From the NCBI GenBank assembly GCA_032718475.1, contig JAUCBJ010007223.1:1-64000 (forward strand): a stretch of DNA of 64,000 nt, in the 5' to 3' direction. Shown piece after piece: positions 42,901 through 56,400 of this stretch (within the stretch, counting starts at the first letter, position 1; each line of letters begins with the position of its first letter). A program made the position numbers and the translations under genes. The notes under the pieces were generated by a model. It had not been told where the DNA came from. It did no database searches and saw only the letters and a program-made list of their open reading frames with translations. This stretch comes from Nemertoderma westbladi (taxonomy: Eukaryota; Xenacoelomorpha; Nemertodermatida; Nemertodermatidae).

Positions 42901-45900
42901 AGCCAATCAGGATCTCAACGTTAGTGTAACGCCCTCTACCGGCAAAGATACGAAAATGTCGGAATACGACGATAATGTTAAACGAGGTAAGACCTGGGTG
43001 GTTCTCCGTGTTGCAAAATATAAACATTAAGTTCAAATAAGTCTAGAAGGTACGATATATTGTCCGTTATATGAGCATTATGGTCATTGTTGTAGCCGAT
43101 ATCTCAATGATTGTGTTGGTATTTAGTTACTTGCCGGTACAGTAGGAGCAACACCGATTCTGTTGCGGAATTGGTTGATTGTACGTTTGTGTTGTTTCTG
43201 TAATACAATTCATCAGCCAATATTAGATGACCCTCCTAAAACAGAGTCTTAGTATCATAATGAGTTTCTCGTAGGAAATTTATTGCTCACATTTATAGAT
43301 ACTATTGTTTGGCAGGTCTTTGTGTTCCTAACTGGTGGCTACCTCAATCTGTAACGCAAGACTTTGTGTTGGTGGAGATGGTAGATTCCTCTACTTTCGA
43401 GTACCAGAGAGTTCAACAACTGTTTATAGACCGTTGCGATGACGACAAACAACCGTCTATTGTAACTGTTAGTAACTACTCATAGTATATCATTTAACGC
43501 CTTTTAATTTCTCAGTTTTTTTAGGAATTACACTGTATCGACTTTTCCTAGAATAACCTCCTGAGAATACCTCAATTTGTAAGAAAACATTCAGATTTTC
43601 TTACAAATCTTTATCAACAAACTAATTTGTTTCTTAATTTCTAATGCAGATTAAACGTCTTCAAAATCCCGAGTTATTTAAATCGTATCAGAAACATCGA
43701 CACGAAACACACACGGATGAGGGAGGGGTTGAGGAACACTACATGTTTCACACTCCTTATAAGATGGAACACATTGCTGACATTAACAGGGATGGGTTCA
43801 TGGGTCTCATTGATCGTATACCATCCTCGAAGCTGGGAACAAGTTAGTCGAAGCCGCTATGCCTGCAGAATGATGCTGGGTTTCGTAATGTAGAGAGTTA
43901 CACCCGAGTTGTAAAATGCATCGTTAGTGTCTGAGCATTGTATCTTGTCCTAAGCCATTTAACCTGCATAGCATCCGGGTGTATAACTGTATTTACGAGC
44001 AAGATATCTGGTGTCCTATACAGTAAGAGTGCAACAGGAAATACTGCTATAGAGCAGTATAGGCTCTACTTCTGCCCACTATAATTTTACATTGTGACGG
44101 TTTGTTTACAGTTTGAAGGTTTAATGCTGCGTAAATTAATCATTAATTAAATATCAAAAGTTTTTGAAAAATGTTTCAAAATCCTTTATTTGTTTACAGC
44201 TTTTAACGGTGAGTCGGGTATTCGATTCGTCCGGAGCTCCACGGATCAATCAGTAGACGAGGAATGGTGGGCCGTTTACGTCTGTCGGATATTCAGTGTC
44301 GCTAGTCAATTAGATGCAGGTAAATATGCCACGTTGTCTACAAACTTAATCAATCCCAAAAATATTAAGTGCTAAGTCAATAGCTACATAATTAGTAAAT
44401 AAAGCAACAATTATTGATGATTTTTTTTAACCTCAACTAAAATTGATATCATTTATTTTTGTATCTTATATAATATGCGTTATATACTTAATGTATATTA
44501 ATTATGTGATATCATGTAAATTATATAGGAATTCCAGAAGAGGGGAAAGCAAGCGAAGTTGGTTCCGGGAGGCGGACAGGTACACCTGTCGATAAACGAG
44601 TATTGGATAGCCGAGAAGACGGACGGCGTACCGGAACGAATAGTCGTAAATCTTCCGGAGTCACTTCGAGAAAGGGATCCAGTGGTTAGTTGATTAATTA
44701 AATACCATAGCAGTACGGTAGTAAATACTTAGCAGTAGTAAATACTTAGCAGTAGTAAATACTTAGTAGTAGTAAATACTTAGCAGTAGTAAATACTTAG
44801 TAGTAGTAAATACTTAGCAGTAGTAAATACTTAGCAGTAGTAAATACTTAGCAGTAGTAAATACTTAGTAGTAGTAAATACTTAGCAGTAGTAAATACTT
44901 AGTAGTAGTAAATACTTAGCAGTAGTAAATACTTAGCAGTAGTAAATACTTAGCAGTAGTAAATACTTAGCAGTAGTAAATACTTAGCAGTAGTAAATAC
45001 TTAGTAGTAGTAAATACTTAGCAGTAGTAAATACTTAGTAGTAGTAAATACTTAGCAGTAGTAAATACTTAGCAGTAGTAAATACTTAGCAGTAGTAAAT
45101 ACTTAGCAGTAGTAAATACTTAGCAGTAGTAAATACTTAGCAGTAGTAAATACTTAGCAGTAGTAAATACTTAGCAGTAGTAAATACTTAAAGCAGTAGT
45201 AAATACTTAGCAGTAGTAAATACTTAGCAGTAGTAAATACTTAGTAGTAGTAAATACTTAGCAGTAGTAAATACTTAGCAGTAGTAAATACTTAGCAGTA
45301 GTAAATACTTAGTAGTAGTAAATACTTAGCAGTAGTAAATTCTTAGTAGTAGTAAATACTTAGCAGTAGTAAATACTTAGCAGTAGTAAATACTTAGCAG
45401 TAGTAAATACTTAGCAGTAGTAAATACTTAGCAGTAGTAAATACTTAGTAGTAGTAAATACTTAGCAGTAGTAAATACTTAGTAGTAGTAAATACTTAGC
45501 AGTAGTAAATACTTAGCAGTAGTAAATACTTAGCAGTAGTAAATACTTAGCAGTAGTAAATACTTAGCAGTAGTAAATACTTAGCAGTAGTAAATACTTA
45601 GTAGTAGTAAATACTTAGCAGTAGTAAATACTTAGCAGTAGTAAATACTTAGCAGTAGTAAATACTTAGTAGTAGTAAATACTTAGCAGTAGTAAATACT
45701 TAGTAGTAGTAAATACTTAGCAGTAGTAAATACTTAGCAGTAGTAAATACTTAGCAGTAGTAAATACTTAGCAGTAGTAAATACTTAGCAGTAGTAAATA
45801 CTTAGTAGTAGTAAATACTTAGCAGTAGTAAATACTTAGTAGTAGTAAATACTTAGCAGTAGTAAATACTTAGCAGTAGTAAATACTTAAAGCAGTAGTA

Positions 45901-48900
45901 AATACTTAGCAGTAGTAAATACTTAGCAGTAGTAAATACTTAGCAGTAGTAAATACTTAAAGCAGTAGTAAATACTTAGCAGTAGTAAATACTTAGCAGT
46001 AGTAAATACTTAGCAGTAGTAAATACTTAGCAGTAGTAAATACTTAGCAGTAGTAAATACTTAGCAGTAGTAAATACTTAGCAGTAGTAAATACTTAGCA
46101 GTAGTAAATACTTAGCAGTAGTAAATACTTAAAGCAGTAGTAAATACTTAGCAGTAGTAAATACTTAGCAGTAGTAAATACTTAGCAGTAGTAAATACTT
46201 AGTAGTAGTAAATACTTAGCAGTAGTAAATACTTAGTAGTAGTAAATACTTAGCAGTAGTAAATACTTAGCAGTAGTAAATACTTAGCAGTAGTAAATAC
46301 TTAGCAGTAGTAAATACTTAGCAGTAGTAAATACTTAGCAGTAGTAAATACTTAGCAGTAGTAAATACTTAGCAGTAGTAAATACTTAAAGCAGTAGTAA
46401 ATACTTAGCAGTAGTAAATACTTAGCAGTAGTAAATACTTAGCAGTAGTAAATACTTAGCAGTTGTTCTCCTTTAGTACGGACCTAAAAGTACACCAGTA
46501 CCAGTCCCTAAGCCTACAACATAACGGAATTGCTGTCTGACTGTCAGACTTTCTGACGCCACTAGATTTTTGCTTAGTTTCGGGCTCGTTTGGGGATTCA
46601 CGTGGGGTTTTTTGGAATGGTTTGTTGCGGCTGTAGCAACTCCAAGTCGGGGCGCCGCTGCCAGAGATGCGTCTGTGCCGTAGAGGGTCGGCAATGTTCG
46701 AGTTGTGCTCCCGGGAGGAACGGAAACTGCGCGAACGGTGGTCAAACGTCTTCCTCGCAGCCGCTACCTTCCACCTACGGCGCTATCCCTGTAGCATCTG
46801 AGGGCTCTCTCTCACAGCCAGTTGATAGCGGAACCCCAGACTCGGGCGACGAAGGGGACGACGATGACACGGATTGGCACGACACCTTGGTGGACTTCGA
46901 CACAACCTTAACTGAGTCTACCTCAAATGAGGCGATAACTCCATTCAAGCCAAATCAAGCCAGCGTTGTCGACCCCCTGGTTGACCCAGCGTCCGTTGTC
47001 GGCCCCCTGGTTCCCCCAGCGTCCGTTGTCGGCCCCCAGGTTCCCCCAGCGTCCGTTGTTGGCCCCCTGGTTCCCCCAGCGCCCGTTGTCGGCCCCCTGG
47101 TCCCCCCAGCGTCCGTTGTCGACCGCCTGGTTCCCCCAGCGTCCGTTGTCGGCCCCCAGGTTCCCCCAGCGTCCGTTGTTGGCCCCCTGGTTCCCCCAGC
47201 GCCCGTTGTCGGCCCCCTGGTCCCCCCAGCGTCCGTTGTCGACCGCCTGGTTCCCTCAGCGCCCGTTGTCGGCCCCCTGGTTCCCCCAGCGCCCGTTGTA
47301 GGCCTCCTGGCTCCCCCGGCGTCTGGGATTAGCCCCTTGGTTCCCCCAACCGGTTCATCAGTGGGGCCAGCGCCGCTAGCAGGGCCTTCTTGTGTCACCG
47401 GTTCAACAGAGGTTACCTGGGCACATGTTAAATTACCCAAACAGCATATCGAGAAGTCTATCGCGGATGCTTATGGTGTTATAGTTCACTGGCGGCCCAA
47501 CCTATTCCTAGTGCCTCAGGGGGCTGGGGGGCGGGCTTTCGTTGCGGAAATGTGTCGAATTTTGGTTCTAGCCACCACCAACAACGTGCTGCAGGAAGTT
47601 TCTCTTACTGCATTGTTGTTGATGCCGGCGCTGTTGCTTCAGAAGCCTGGACGTTCATCAACGACGGCGATACACAGACGAATTCTAGAACGTAGACTAG
47701 AATCTTGGAAAGCGGGTAATTTCAATGAGCTACTTATTGAGGCCCGGGCGATTCAGTCGCATCTTCCCAAGTTAAGACAATTCGAGTCACAGGAGGTTAT
47801 GCGCCAGAAAACGTTCGTCAGACATATGTTGACAGGGAATGTGTCTGCGGCGACGCGATGTCTCCGCGACCTGACTAGAGGCAAACCGCTCCGCCTGGAC
47901 GATACGTTTACCGACAAGGACGGGGCAACAAAGGTAGTCCGCGATGTCCTGCGTGAGAAACACCCCGCTGCGAAACCCGCGGATGAGTCAGTTTTACTGA
48001 CAGAGTTCGATCGCGCGCCGGAGTTCCACAACGTTGTGTTCGAACGACTGGATGGTCCATGCATCCAGTCATGTTTACTTCGGATGAAGGGAAACGCGGC
48101 GGGCCCATCTGGCCTGGACGTTCAGGGGTGGAAACACCTTCTGACAAGGTTTCGCAATCCGTCGGCTGAGCTGTGCGAGAGAATCGCTGACCTGGCAAAG
48201 CGTCTAGCCCAGGTTGTTGTCCCCCCCGGGTCGCTGTCTGCGTTGCTCTCGTCTCGTCTGTTGGCCCTCGACAAGAACCCGGGGGTCCGCCCAATCGGGA
48301 TAGGCGAGGTGCTCCGGCGGGTAATCGGAAAGGCGACGGTGCTGTGTATCAGTCCAGATTTACAGGCCGTCGGCGGATCTGTCCAGATGTGTCTCGGACA
48401 GAAAGCGGGAATCGAACACGCGATACACAGTTTAAACGATTCCTTTGCCTCTGAAGACTGCGACGGCATATTACAGATCGACGCTACCAACGCATTTAAT
48501 GTGTTAAACCGCAGCGCAGCGTTGCATAGCATCGGTTTAGTCTGTCCGGCGCTGCACACGATAGTAACTAATTGTTACAGCGAACCAGCGCGGCTATTCG
48601 TCGGCGGGGAAACCCTCTACTCGGAGGAGGGTTCCACCCAAGGAGACCCGGTGGCGATGCCGATGTTTGGCTGCGGTATAACGCCGCTCCTTGACGAACT
48701 GGACCGCGGGTGCGACGTGGAACAGAAGTGGTTTGCGGACGATGGGAACGCGGGGGGCCGACTGGGAGAACTCAGGAAGTTCTTTGATATCGCATGTTCA
48801 AGGGGACCATTGTACGGGTACTACCCGTCGAAGTGTGTCCTGACTGTAAAGCCGGATAAGTTAGTGGAGGCGGAGGCGTTGTTTGCGAACACAATCGTCA

Positions 48901-50439
48901 CAATTGATACGACGGGCAACAAGCTACTCGGCGGCGTTATCGGTACCGAGGAATTTTGTTCCAGCTACGTCGAGGAGAAAGTCGATGAGTTCGCGGAGGA
49001 AGTCGATCGACTCGCCGAGATTGCCGCGTTGGACCCCCACTGCGCGTACGCCGGTTTGGCGTTCGGGCTCTCCTGCAGGTGGAGGTTCCTAACCCGCGTC
49101 ATCCCCAACGCAACGGAGCACTTCGGGAAGCTGGAGGAGACGGTGCAGCGGTTCATCGCCAAACTGCTCGACAGGCCGTCGCTATCGGCGGTTGAACGCC
49201 AACTAGTCTCCCTCCCAACTCGGGATGGCGGATTGGGTATCCCGGTTCCTTCCGACTTGGAGACGCAGTACGACCACTCGCGCCGAGTCTGTGAACCGTT
49301 CGCAGATGCGGAGTCGATGGCAGCGGTGCGGACTGAACAGAGACGGATCGTGACCGAGGTGAAGGCGGAGTCCGTAACATCGTCTCGTACTAAAAGGGAA
49401 CAAGTATACGCCCAGTTACCCACAGACCAACGCAAACTGTGTGAACTCACAACAGAAAAAGGTGCGTCAGCTTGGTTAAACTCCAAGCCACTAACCCTAC
49501 AAGTTACTCACCTGAGTAAAGAAGAGTTCCGGGATGCGGTGTGTCTCCGCTACGGTTGGTGTCCGAAGAATCTACCATCTCGTTGTGCCTGTGGGGCGCG
49601 ATTTTCTGCAACCCACGTCCTGTCGTGCCCAACTGGAGGTTTCCCCTCCATCAGGCACAATGAGATACGTGATTTCGTCGCCAACTCGCTCACTGAGGTC
49701 GCCTACAGCGTTGCTGTTGAGCCGATGCTCCAGCCGTTATCCGGTGAAACTTTCACCCATCGTACCACCTCGACGGACCAGCAGGCGAGGCTGGATGTGT
49801 CTGTGAGCGGCTTCTGGGGAAACCGATTCCAGCGGTCGTTCATCGACGTGTCCGTGTTTAACCCGCTGGCGGCGACGAACGCGGCTATGTCCCTAGACGC
49901 AGCGCACCTCCACCACGAGAATCGTAAGATTCTTAAGTACGAGGAGAGGATACGGGAGGTGGAACATTCTACTTTCGTCCCCCTCATATTCTCGGCCTTT
50001 GGCGGGATGGCGCCGACCACGCGCCAGTTTGTTAAGCGCCTGGGACAGAAGCTCGCGGACAAACGCGAGGTCAGGTACTCGGAATGCGTCACGTGGATCC
50101 GGCGCAAGTTAAACTTCGCGTTGCTTCGTTCCTCCCTGCTCTGCCTTCGAGGTTGTAGGTCAGCCTCTAAACGGCCGGTTCATTGTCCAGTGTCTGATGC
50201 CTCCATTCGGTTGGACAACGCCGACACTGAGCCGTAGCCTGGTAGTACAGCGCAGTCGTACAGGCCTACAATAGCTGACCAGTAGGCCTACAACATAAAC
50301 AACCAACTGTTTTGAATTTCCCCCTTACATCCGTATCACTGTACCTCATTGTATAAATCAGATTTGGTGATAGGGTGTAATAGTGCAATTTGAAATCCAT
50401 TGTATCAACTATGTTATTATACTATCATTCTCACCCAAT

Positions 50440-50476
<37 letters not shown>

Positions 50477-53400
50477 CAGTAGTAAATACTTAGCAGTAGT
50501 AAATACTTAGCAGTAGTAAATACTTAGCAGTAGTAAATACTTAAAGCAGTATTAAATACTTAGCAGTAGTAAATACTTAGCAGTAGTAAATACTTAGCAG
50601 TAGGAAATACTTAGCAGTAGTAAATACTTAGCAGTAGTAAATACTTAGCAGTAGTAAATACTTAGCAGTAGTAAATACTTAAAGCAGTAGTAAATACTTA
50701 GCAGTAGTAAATACTTAGCAGTAGTAAATACTTAGCAGTAGTAAATACTTAGCAGTAGTAAATACTTAGCAGTAGTAAATACTTAGCAGTAGTAAATACT
50801 TAGCAGTAGTAAATACTTAGCAGTAGTAAATACTTAGCAGTAGTAAATACTTAGCAGTAGTAAATACTTAGCAGTAGGAAATACTTAGCAGTAGTAAATA
50901 CTTAGCAGTAGTAAATACTTAGCAGTAGTAAATACTTAGCAGTAGTAAATACTTAAAGCAGTAGTAAATACTTAGCAGTAGTAAATACTTAAAGCAGTAG
51001 TAAATACTTAACAGTAGTAAATACTTAGCAGTAGTAAATACTTAGCAGTAGGAAATACTTAGCAGTAGTAAATACTTAGCAGTAGTAAATACTTAGCAGT
51101 AGTAAATACTTAGCAGTAGTAAATACTTAGCAGTAGTAAATACTTAAAGCAGTAGTAAATACTTAGCAGTAGTAAATACTTAGCAGTAGTAAATACTTAG
51201 CAGTAGTAAATACTTAGCAGTAGTAAATACTTAAAGCAGTAGTAAATACTTAAAGCAGTAGTAAATACTTAGCAGTTGTAAATACTTAGCAGTAGTAAAT
51301 ACTTAAAGCAGTAGTAAATACTTAGCAGTTGTAAATACTCAGCAGTAGTAAATACTTAAAGCAGCAGTAAATACTTAGCAGTAGTAAATACTTAGCAGTA
51401 GTAAATACTTAAAGCAGTAGTAAATACTTAGCAGTAGTAAATACTTAGCAGTAGTAAATACTTAGCAGTAGTAAATACTTAGCAGTAGTAAATACTTAAA
51501 GCAGTAGTAAATACTTAAAGCAGTAGTAAATACTTAGCAGTTGTAAATACTTAGCAGTAGTAAATACTTAAAGCAGTAGTAAATACTTAGCAGTAGTAAA
51601 TACTTAGCAGTAGTAAATACTTAGCAGTAGTAAATACTTAAAGCAGTAGTGAATACTTAGCAGTAGTAAATACTTAGCAGTAGTAAATACTTAGCAGTAG
51701 TAAATACTTAGCAGTAGTAAATACTTAGCAGTAGTAAATACTTAGCAGTAGTAAATACTTAGCTTACTCTAAATCAGCTGTTATTTACCTCGGCTTTCAG
51801 CTGAAGAGGGATGCATTTTGATTGCATCTAGAGACCCTCCCCCCCCCCCCCCCCCCTATCTGCAAAGTCTAGAAAATAAACCTACAGATGTATAATCTAA
51901 TAATCTATTAAATTATTTATTTGTCTTCGGCCTTCGCATTACATTGACAAATTCCATAATCTGAGATTATATTTCGTGTCACCCAGGGACCAATTCCGTT
52001 AAATCGAGGACAAAAACAAAATCACCGAGAAGCAGCCTTCAATCTGGTTCTATAAAACAACGCCAATTAGGTGAGTACCGGAATGGGTTCAATTAGGTGA
52101 GTACCGGAATGGGTTCAATTAGGTGAGTACCGGAATGGCTTCAATTAGGTGAGTACCGGAATGGGTTCAATTAGGTGAGAACCGGAATGGGTTCAATTAG
52201 GTGAGTACCGGAATGGGTTCAATTAGGTGAGAACCGGAATGGGTTCAATTAGCTGAGTACCGGAATGGGTTCAATTAGGTGAGTACCGGAATGGGTTCAA
52301 TTAGGTGAGTACCGGAATGGCTTCAATTAGGTGAGTACCGGAATGGGTTCAATTAGGTGAGAACCGGAATGGGTTCAATTAGGTGAGTACCGGAATGGGT
52401 TCAATTAGGTGAGTACCGGATTGGGTTCAATTAGGTGAGTACCGGAATGGTTTCAATTAGGTGAGTACCGGAATGGGTTCAATTAGGTGAGTGCCGGAAT
52501 GGGTTCAATTAGGTGAGTGCCGGAATGGGTTCAATTAGGTGAGTACCGGAATGGGTTCAATTATGTGAGTACCGGAATGGCTTCAATTAGGTGAGTGCCG
52601 GAATGGATTCAATTAGGTGAGTACCGGAATGGGTTCAATTAGGTGAGTACCGGAATGGGTTCAATTAGGTGAGTACCGGAATGGGTTCAATTATGTGAGT
52701 ATCGGAATGGGTTCAATTAGGTGAGTGCCGGAATGGGTTCAATTAGGTGAGTACCGGTATGGCTTCAATTAGGTGAGTACCGGAATGGGTTCAATTAGGT
52801 GAGTACCGGAATGGGTTCAATTAGGTGAGTACCGGAATGGCTTCAATTAGGTGAGTACCGGAATGGGTTCAATTAGGTGAGTACCGTAATGGGTTCAATT
52901 AGGTGAGTACCGGAATGGGTTCAATTAGGTGAGTACCGGAATGGGTTCAATTAGGTGAGTACCGGAATGGGTTCAATTAGGTGAGTACCGGAATGGGTTC
53001 AATTAGGTGAGTACCGGAATGGGTTCAATTAGGTGAGTACCGGAATGGGTTCAATTAGGTGAGTACCGGAATGGGTTCAATTAGGTGAGTACCGGATTGG
53101 CTTCAAATAGGTGAGTACCGGAATGGGTTCAATTAGGTGAGTGCCGGAATGGGTTCAATTAGGTGAGTACCGGAATGTGTTCAATTAGGTGAGTACCGGA
53201 ATGGCTTCAATTAGGTAAGTACCGGAATGGCTTCAATTAGGTGAGTACCGGAATGGGTTCAATTATGTGAGTACCGGAATGGCTTCAATTAGGTGAGTAC
53301 CGGAATGGGTTCAATTAGGTGAGTACCGGAATGGCTTCAATTAGGTGAGTACCGCAATGGCTTCAATTAGGTGAGTACCGGAATGGGTTCAATTAGGTGA

Positions 53401-56400
53401 GTACCGGAATGGGTTCAATTATGTGAGTACCGGAATGGGTTCAATTAGGTGAGTGCCGGAATGGGTTCAATTAGATGAGTACCGGAATGGGTTCAATTAG
53501 GTGAGTACCGGAATGGGTTCAATTAGGTGACTACCGGAATGGGTTCAATTAGGTGAGTACCGGAATGGGTTCAATTAGGTGAGTACCGGAATGGGTTCAA
53601 TTAGGTGAGTACCGGAATGGGTTCAATTAGGTGAGTACCGGAATGGATTCAATTAGGTGAGTACCGGAATGGGTTCAATTAGGTGAGTGCCGGAATGGAT
53701 TCAATTAGGTGAGTACCGGAATGGGTTCAATTAGGTGAGTACCGGAATGGGTTCAATTAGGTGAGTGCCGGAATGGGTTCAATTAGATGAGTACCGGAAT
53801 GGATTCAATTAGGTGAGTACCGGAATGGGTTCAATTAGGTGAGTACCGGAATGGGTTCAATTATGTGAGTACCGGAATGGGTTCAATTAGGTGAGTACCG
53901 GAATGGCTTCAATTAGGTGAGTACCGGAATGGGTTCAATTAGGTGAGTACCGGAATGGGTTCAATTAGGTGAGTCACGGAATGGGTTCAATTAGGTGAGT
54001 ACCGGAATGGCTTCAATTAGGTGAGTACCGGAATGGCTTCAATTAGGTGAGTACCGGAATGGGTTCAATTATGTGAGTACCGGAATGGGTTCAATTAGGT
54101 GAGTACCGGAATGGCTTCAATTAGGTGAGTACCGGAATGGGTTCAATTAGGTGAGTACCGGAATGGGTTCAATTATGTGAGTATCGGAATGGGTTCAATT
54201 AGGTGAGTGCCGGAATGGGTTCAATTAGGTGAGTACCGGTATGGCTTCAATTAGGTGAGTACCGGAATGGGTTCAATTAGGTGAGTACCGGAATGGGTTC
54301 AATTAGGTGAGTACCGGAATGGCTTCAATTAGGTGAGTACCGGAATGGGTTCAATTAGGTGAGTACCGTAATGGGTTCAATTAGGTGAGTACCGGAATGG
54401 GTTCAATTAGGTGAGTACCGGAATGGGTTCAATTAGGTGAGTACCGGAATGGGTTCAATTAGGTGAGTACCGGAATGGGTTCAATTAGGTGAGTACCGGA
54501 ATGGGTTCAATTAGGTGAGTACCGGAATGGGTTCAATTAGGTGAGTACCGGAATGGGTTCAATTAGGTGAGTACCGGATTGGCTTCAAATAGGTGAGTAC
54601 CGGAATGGGTTCAATTAGGTGAGTGCCGGAATGGGTTCAATTAGGTGAGTACCGGAATGTGTTCAATTAGGTGAGTACCGGAATGGCTTCAATTAGGTAA
54701 GTACCGGAATGGCTTCAATTAGGTGAGTACCGGAATGGGTTCAATTATGTGAGTACCGGAATGGCTTCAATTAGGTGAGTACCGGAATGGGTTCAATTAG
54801 GTGAGTACCGGAATGGCTTCAATTAGGTGAGTACCGCAATGGCTTCAATTAGGTGAGTACCGGAATGGGTTCAATTAGGTGAGTACCGGAATGGGTTCAA
54901 TTATGTGAGTACCGGAATGGGTTCAATTAGGTGAGTGCCGGAATGGGTTCAATTAGATGAGTACCGGAATGGGTTCAATTAGGTGAGTACCGGAATGGGT
55001 TCAATTAGGTGACTACCGGAATGGGTTCAATTAGGTGAGTACCGGAATGGGTTCAATTAGGTGAGTACCGGAATGGGTTCAATTAGGTGAGTACCGGAAT
55101 GGGTTCAATTAGGTGAGTACCGGAATGGATTCAATTAGGTGAGTACCGGAATGGGTTCAATTAGGTGAGTGCCGGAATGGATTCAATTAGGTGAGTACCG
55201 GAATGGGTTCAATTAGGTGAGTACCGGAATGGGTTCAATTAGGTGAGTGCCGGAATGGGTTCAATTAGATGAGTACCGGAATGGATTCAATTAGGTGAGT
55301 ACCGGAATGGGTTCAATTAGGTGAGTACCGGAATGGGTTCAATTATGTGAGTACCGGAATGGGTTCAATTAGGTGAGTACCGGAATGGCTTCAATTAGGT
55401 GAGTACCGGAATGGGTTCAATTAGGTGAGTACCGGAATGGGTTCAATTAGGTGAGTCACGGAATGGGTTCAATTAGGTGAGTACCGGAATGGCTTCAATT
55501 AGGTGAGTACCGGAATGGCTTCAATTAGGTGAGTACCGGAATGGGTTCAATTATGTGAGTACCGGAATGGGTTCAATTAGGTGAGTACCGGAATGGCTTC
55601 AATTAGGTGAGTACCGGAATGGGTTCAATTAGGTGAGTACCGGAATGGGTTCAATTAGGTGAGTACCGGATTGGGTTCAATTAGGTGAGTGCCGGAATGG
55701 GTTCAATTAGGTGAGTACCGGAATTTTTTAAATTAGGTGAGTGCCGGAATGGGTTCAATTAGGTGAGTACCGGAATGGGTTCAATTAGGTGAGTACCGGA
55801 ATGGGTTCAATTAGGTGAGTACCGGAATGGCTTCAATTAGGTGAGTACCGGAATGGGTTCAATTAGGTGAGTACCGGAATGGGTTCAATTAGGTGAGTAC
55901 CGGATTGGGTTCAATTAGGTGAGTGCCGGAATGGGTTCAATTAGGTGAGTACCGGAATTTTTTAAATTAGGTGAGTGCCGGAATGGGTTCAATTAGGTGA
56001 GTACCGGAATGGGTTCAATTAGGTGAGTACCGGAATGGGTTCAATTAGGTGAGTACCGGATTGGGTTCAAATAGGTGAGTACCGGAATGGGTTCAATTAG
56101 GTGAGTACCGGAATGGGTTCAATTAGGTGAGTACCGGAATGGGTTCAATTAGGTGAGTACCGGAATGGGTTCAATTAGGTGAGTACCGGATTGGTTTCAA
56201 ATAGGTGAGTACCGGATTGGGTTCAAATAGGTGAGTACCGGAATGGGTTCAATTAGGTGAGTACCGGAATGGGTTCAATTACGTGAGTACCTGATTGGGT
56301 TCAATTAGGTGAGTGCCGGAATGGGTTCAATTAGGTGAGTACCGGAATTTTTTAAATTATGTGAGTGTCGGAATGGGTTCAATTAGGTGAGTACCGGAAT

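Noticed and set aside
44529-44684. Alternative frame of the exon (starting EFQKRGKQAKL) as the true coding frame
   Set aside because: It looks protein-like, but its phase cannot join the donor at 44319 and it would break the in-phase join to the last exon.
47000-49500. Antisense and alternate-frame ORFs over the REL LINE (for example 46955-47440 minus, 48965-49486 minus)
   Set aside because: Shadows of the GC-rich 1,215-codon ORF and its decapeptide repeats.
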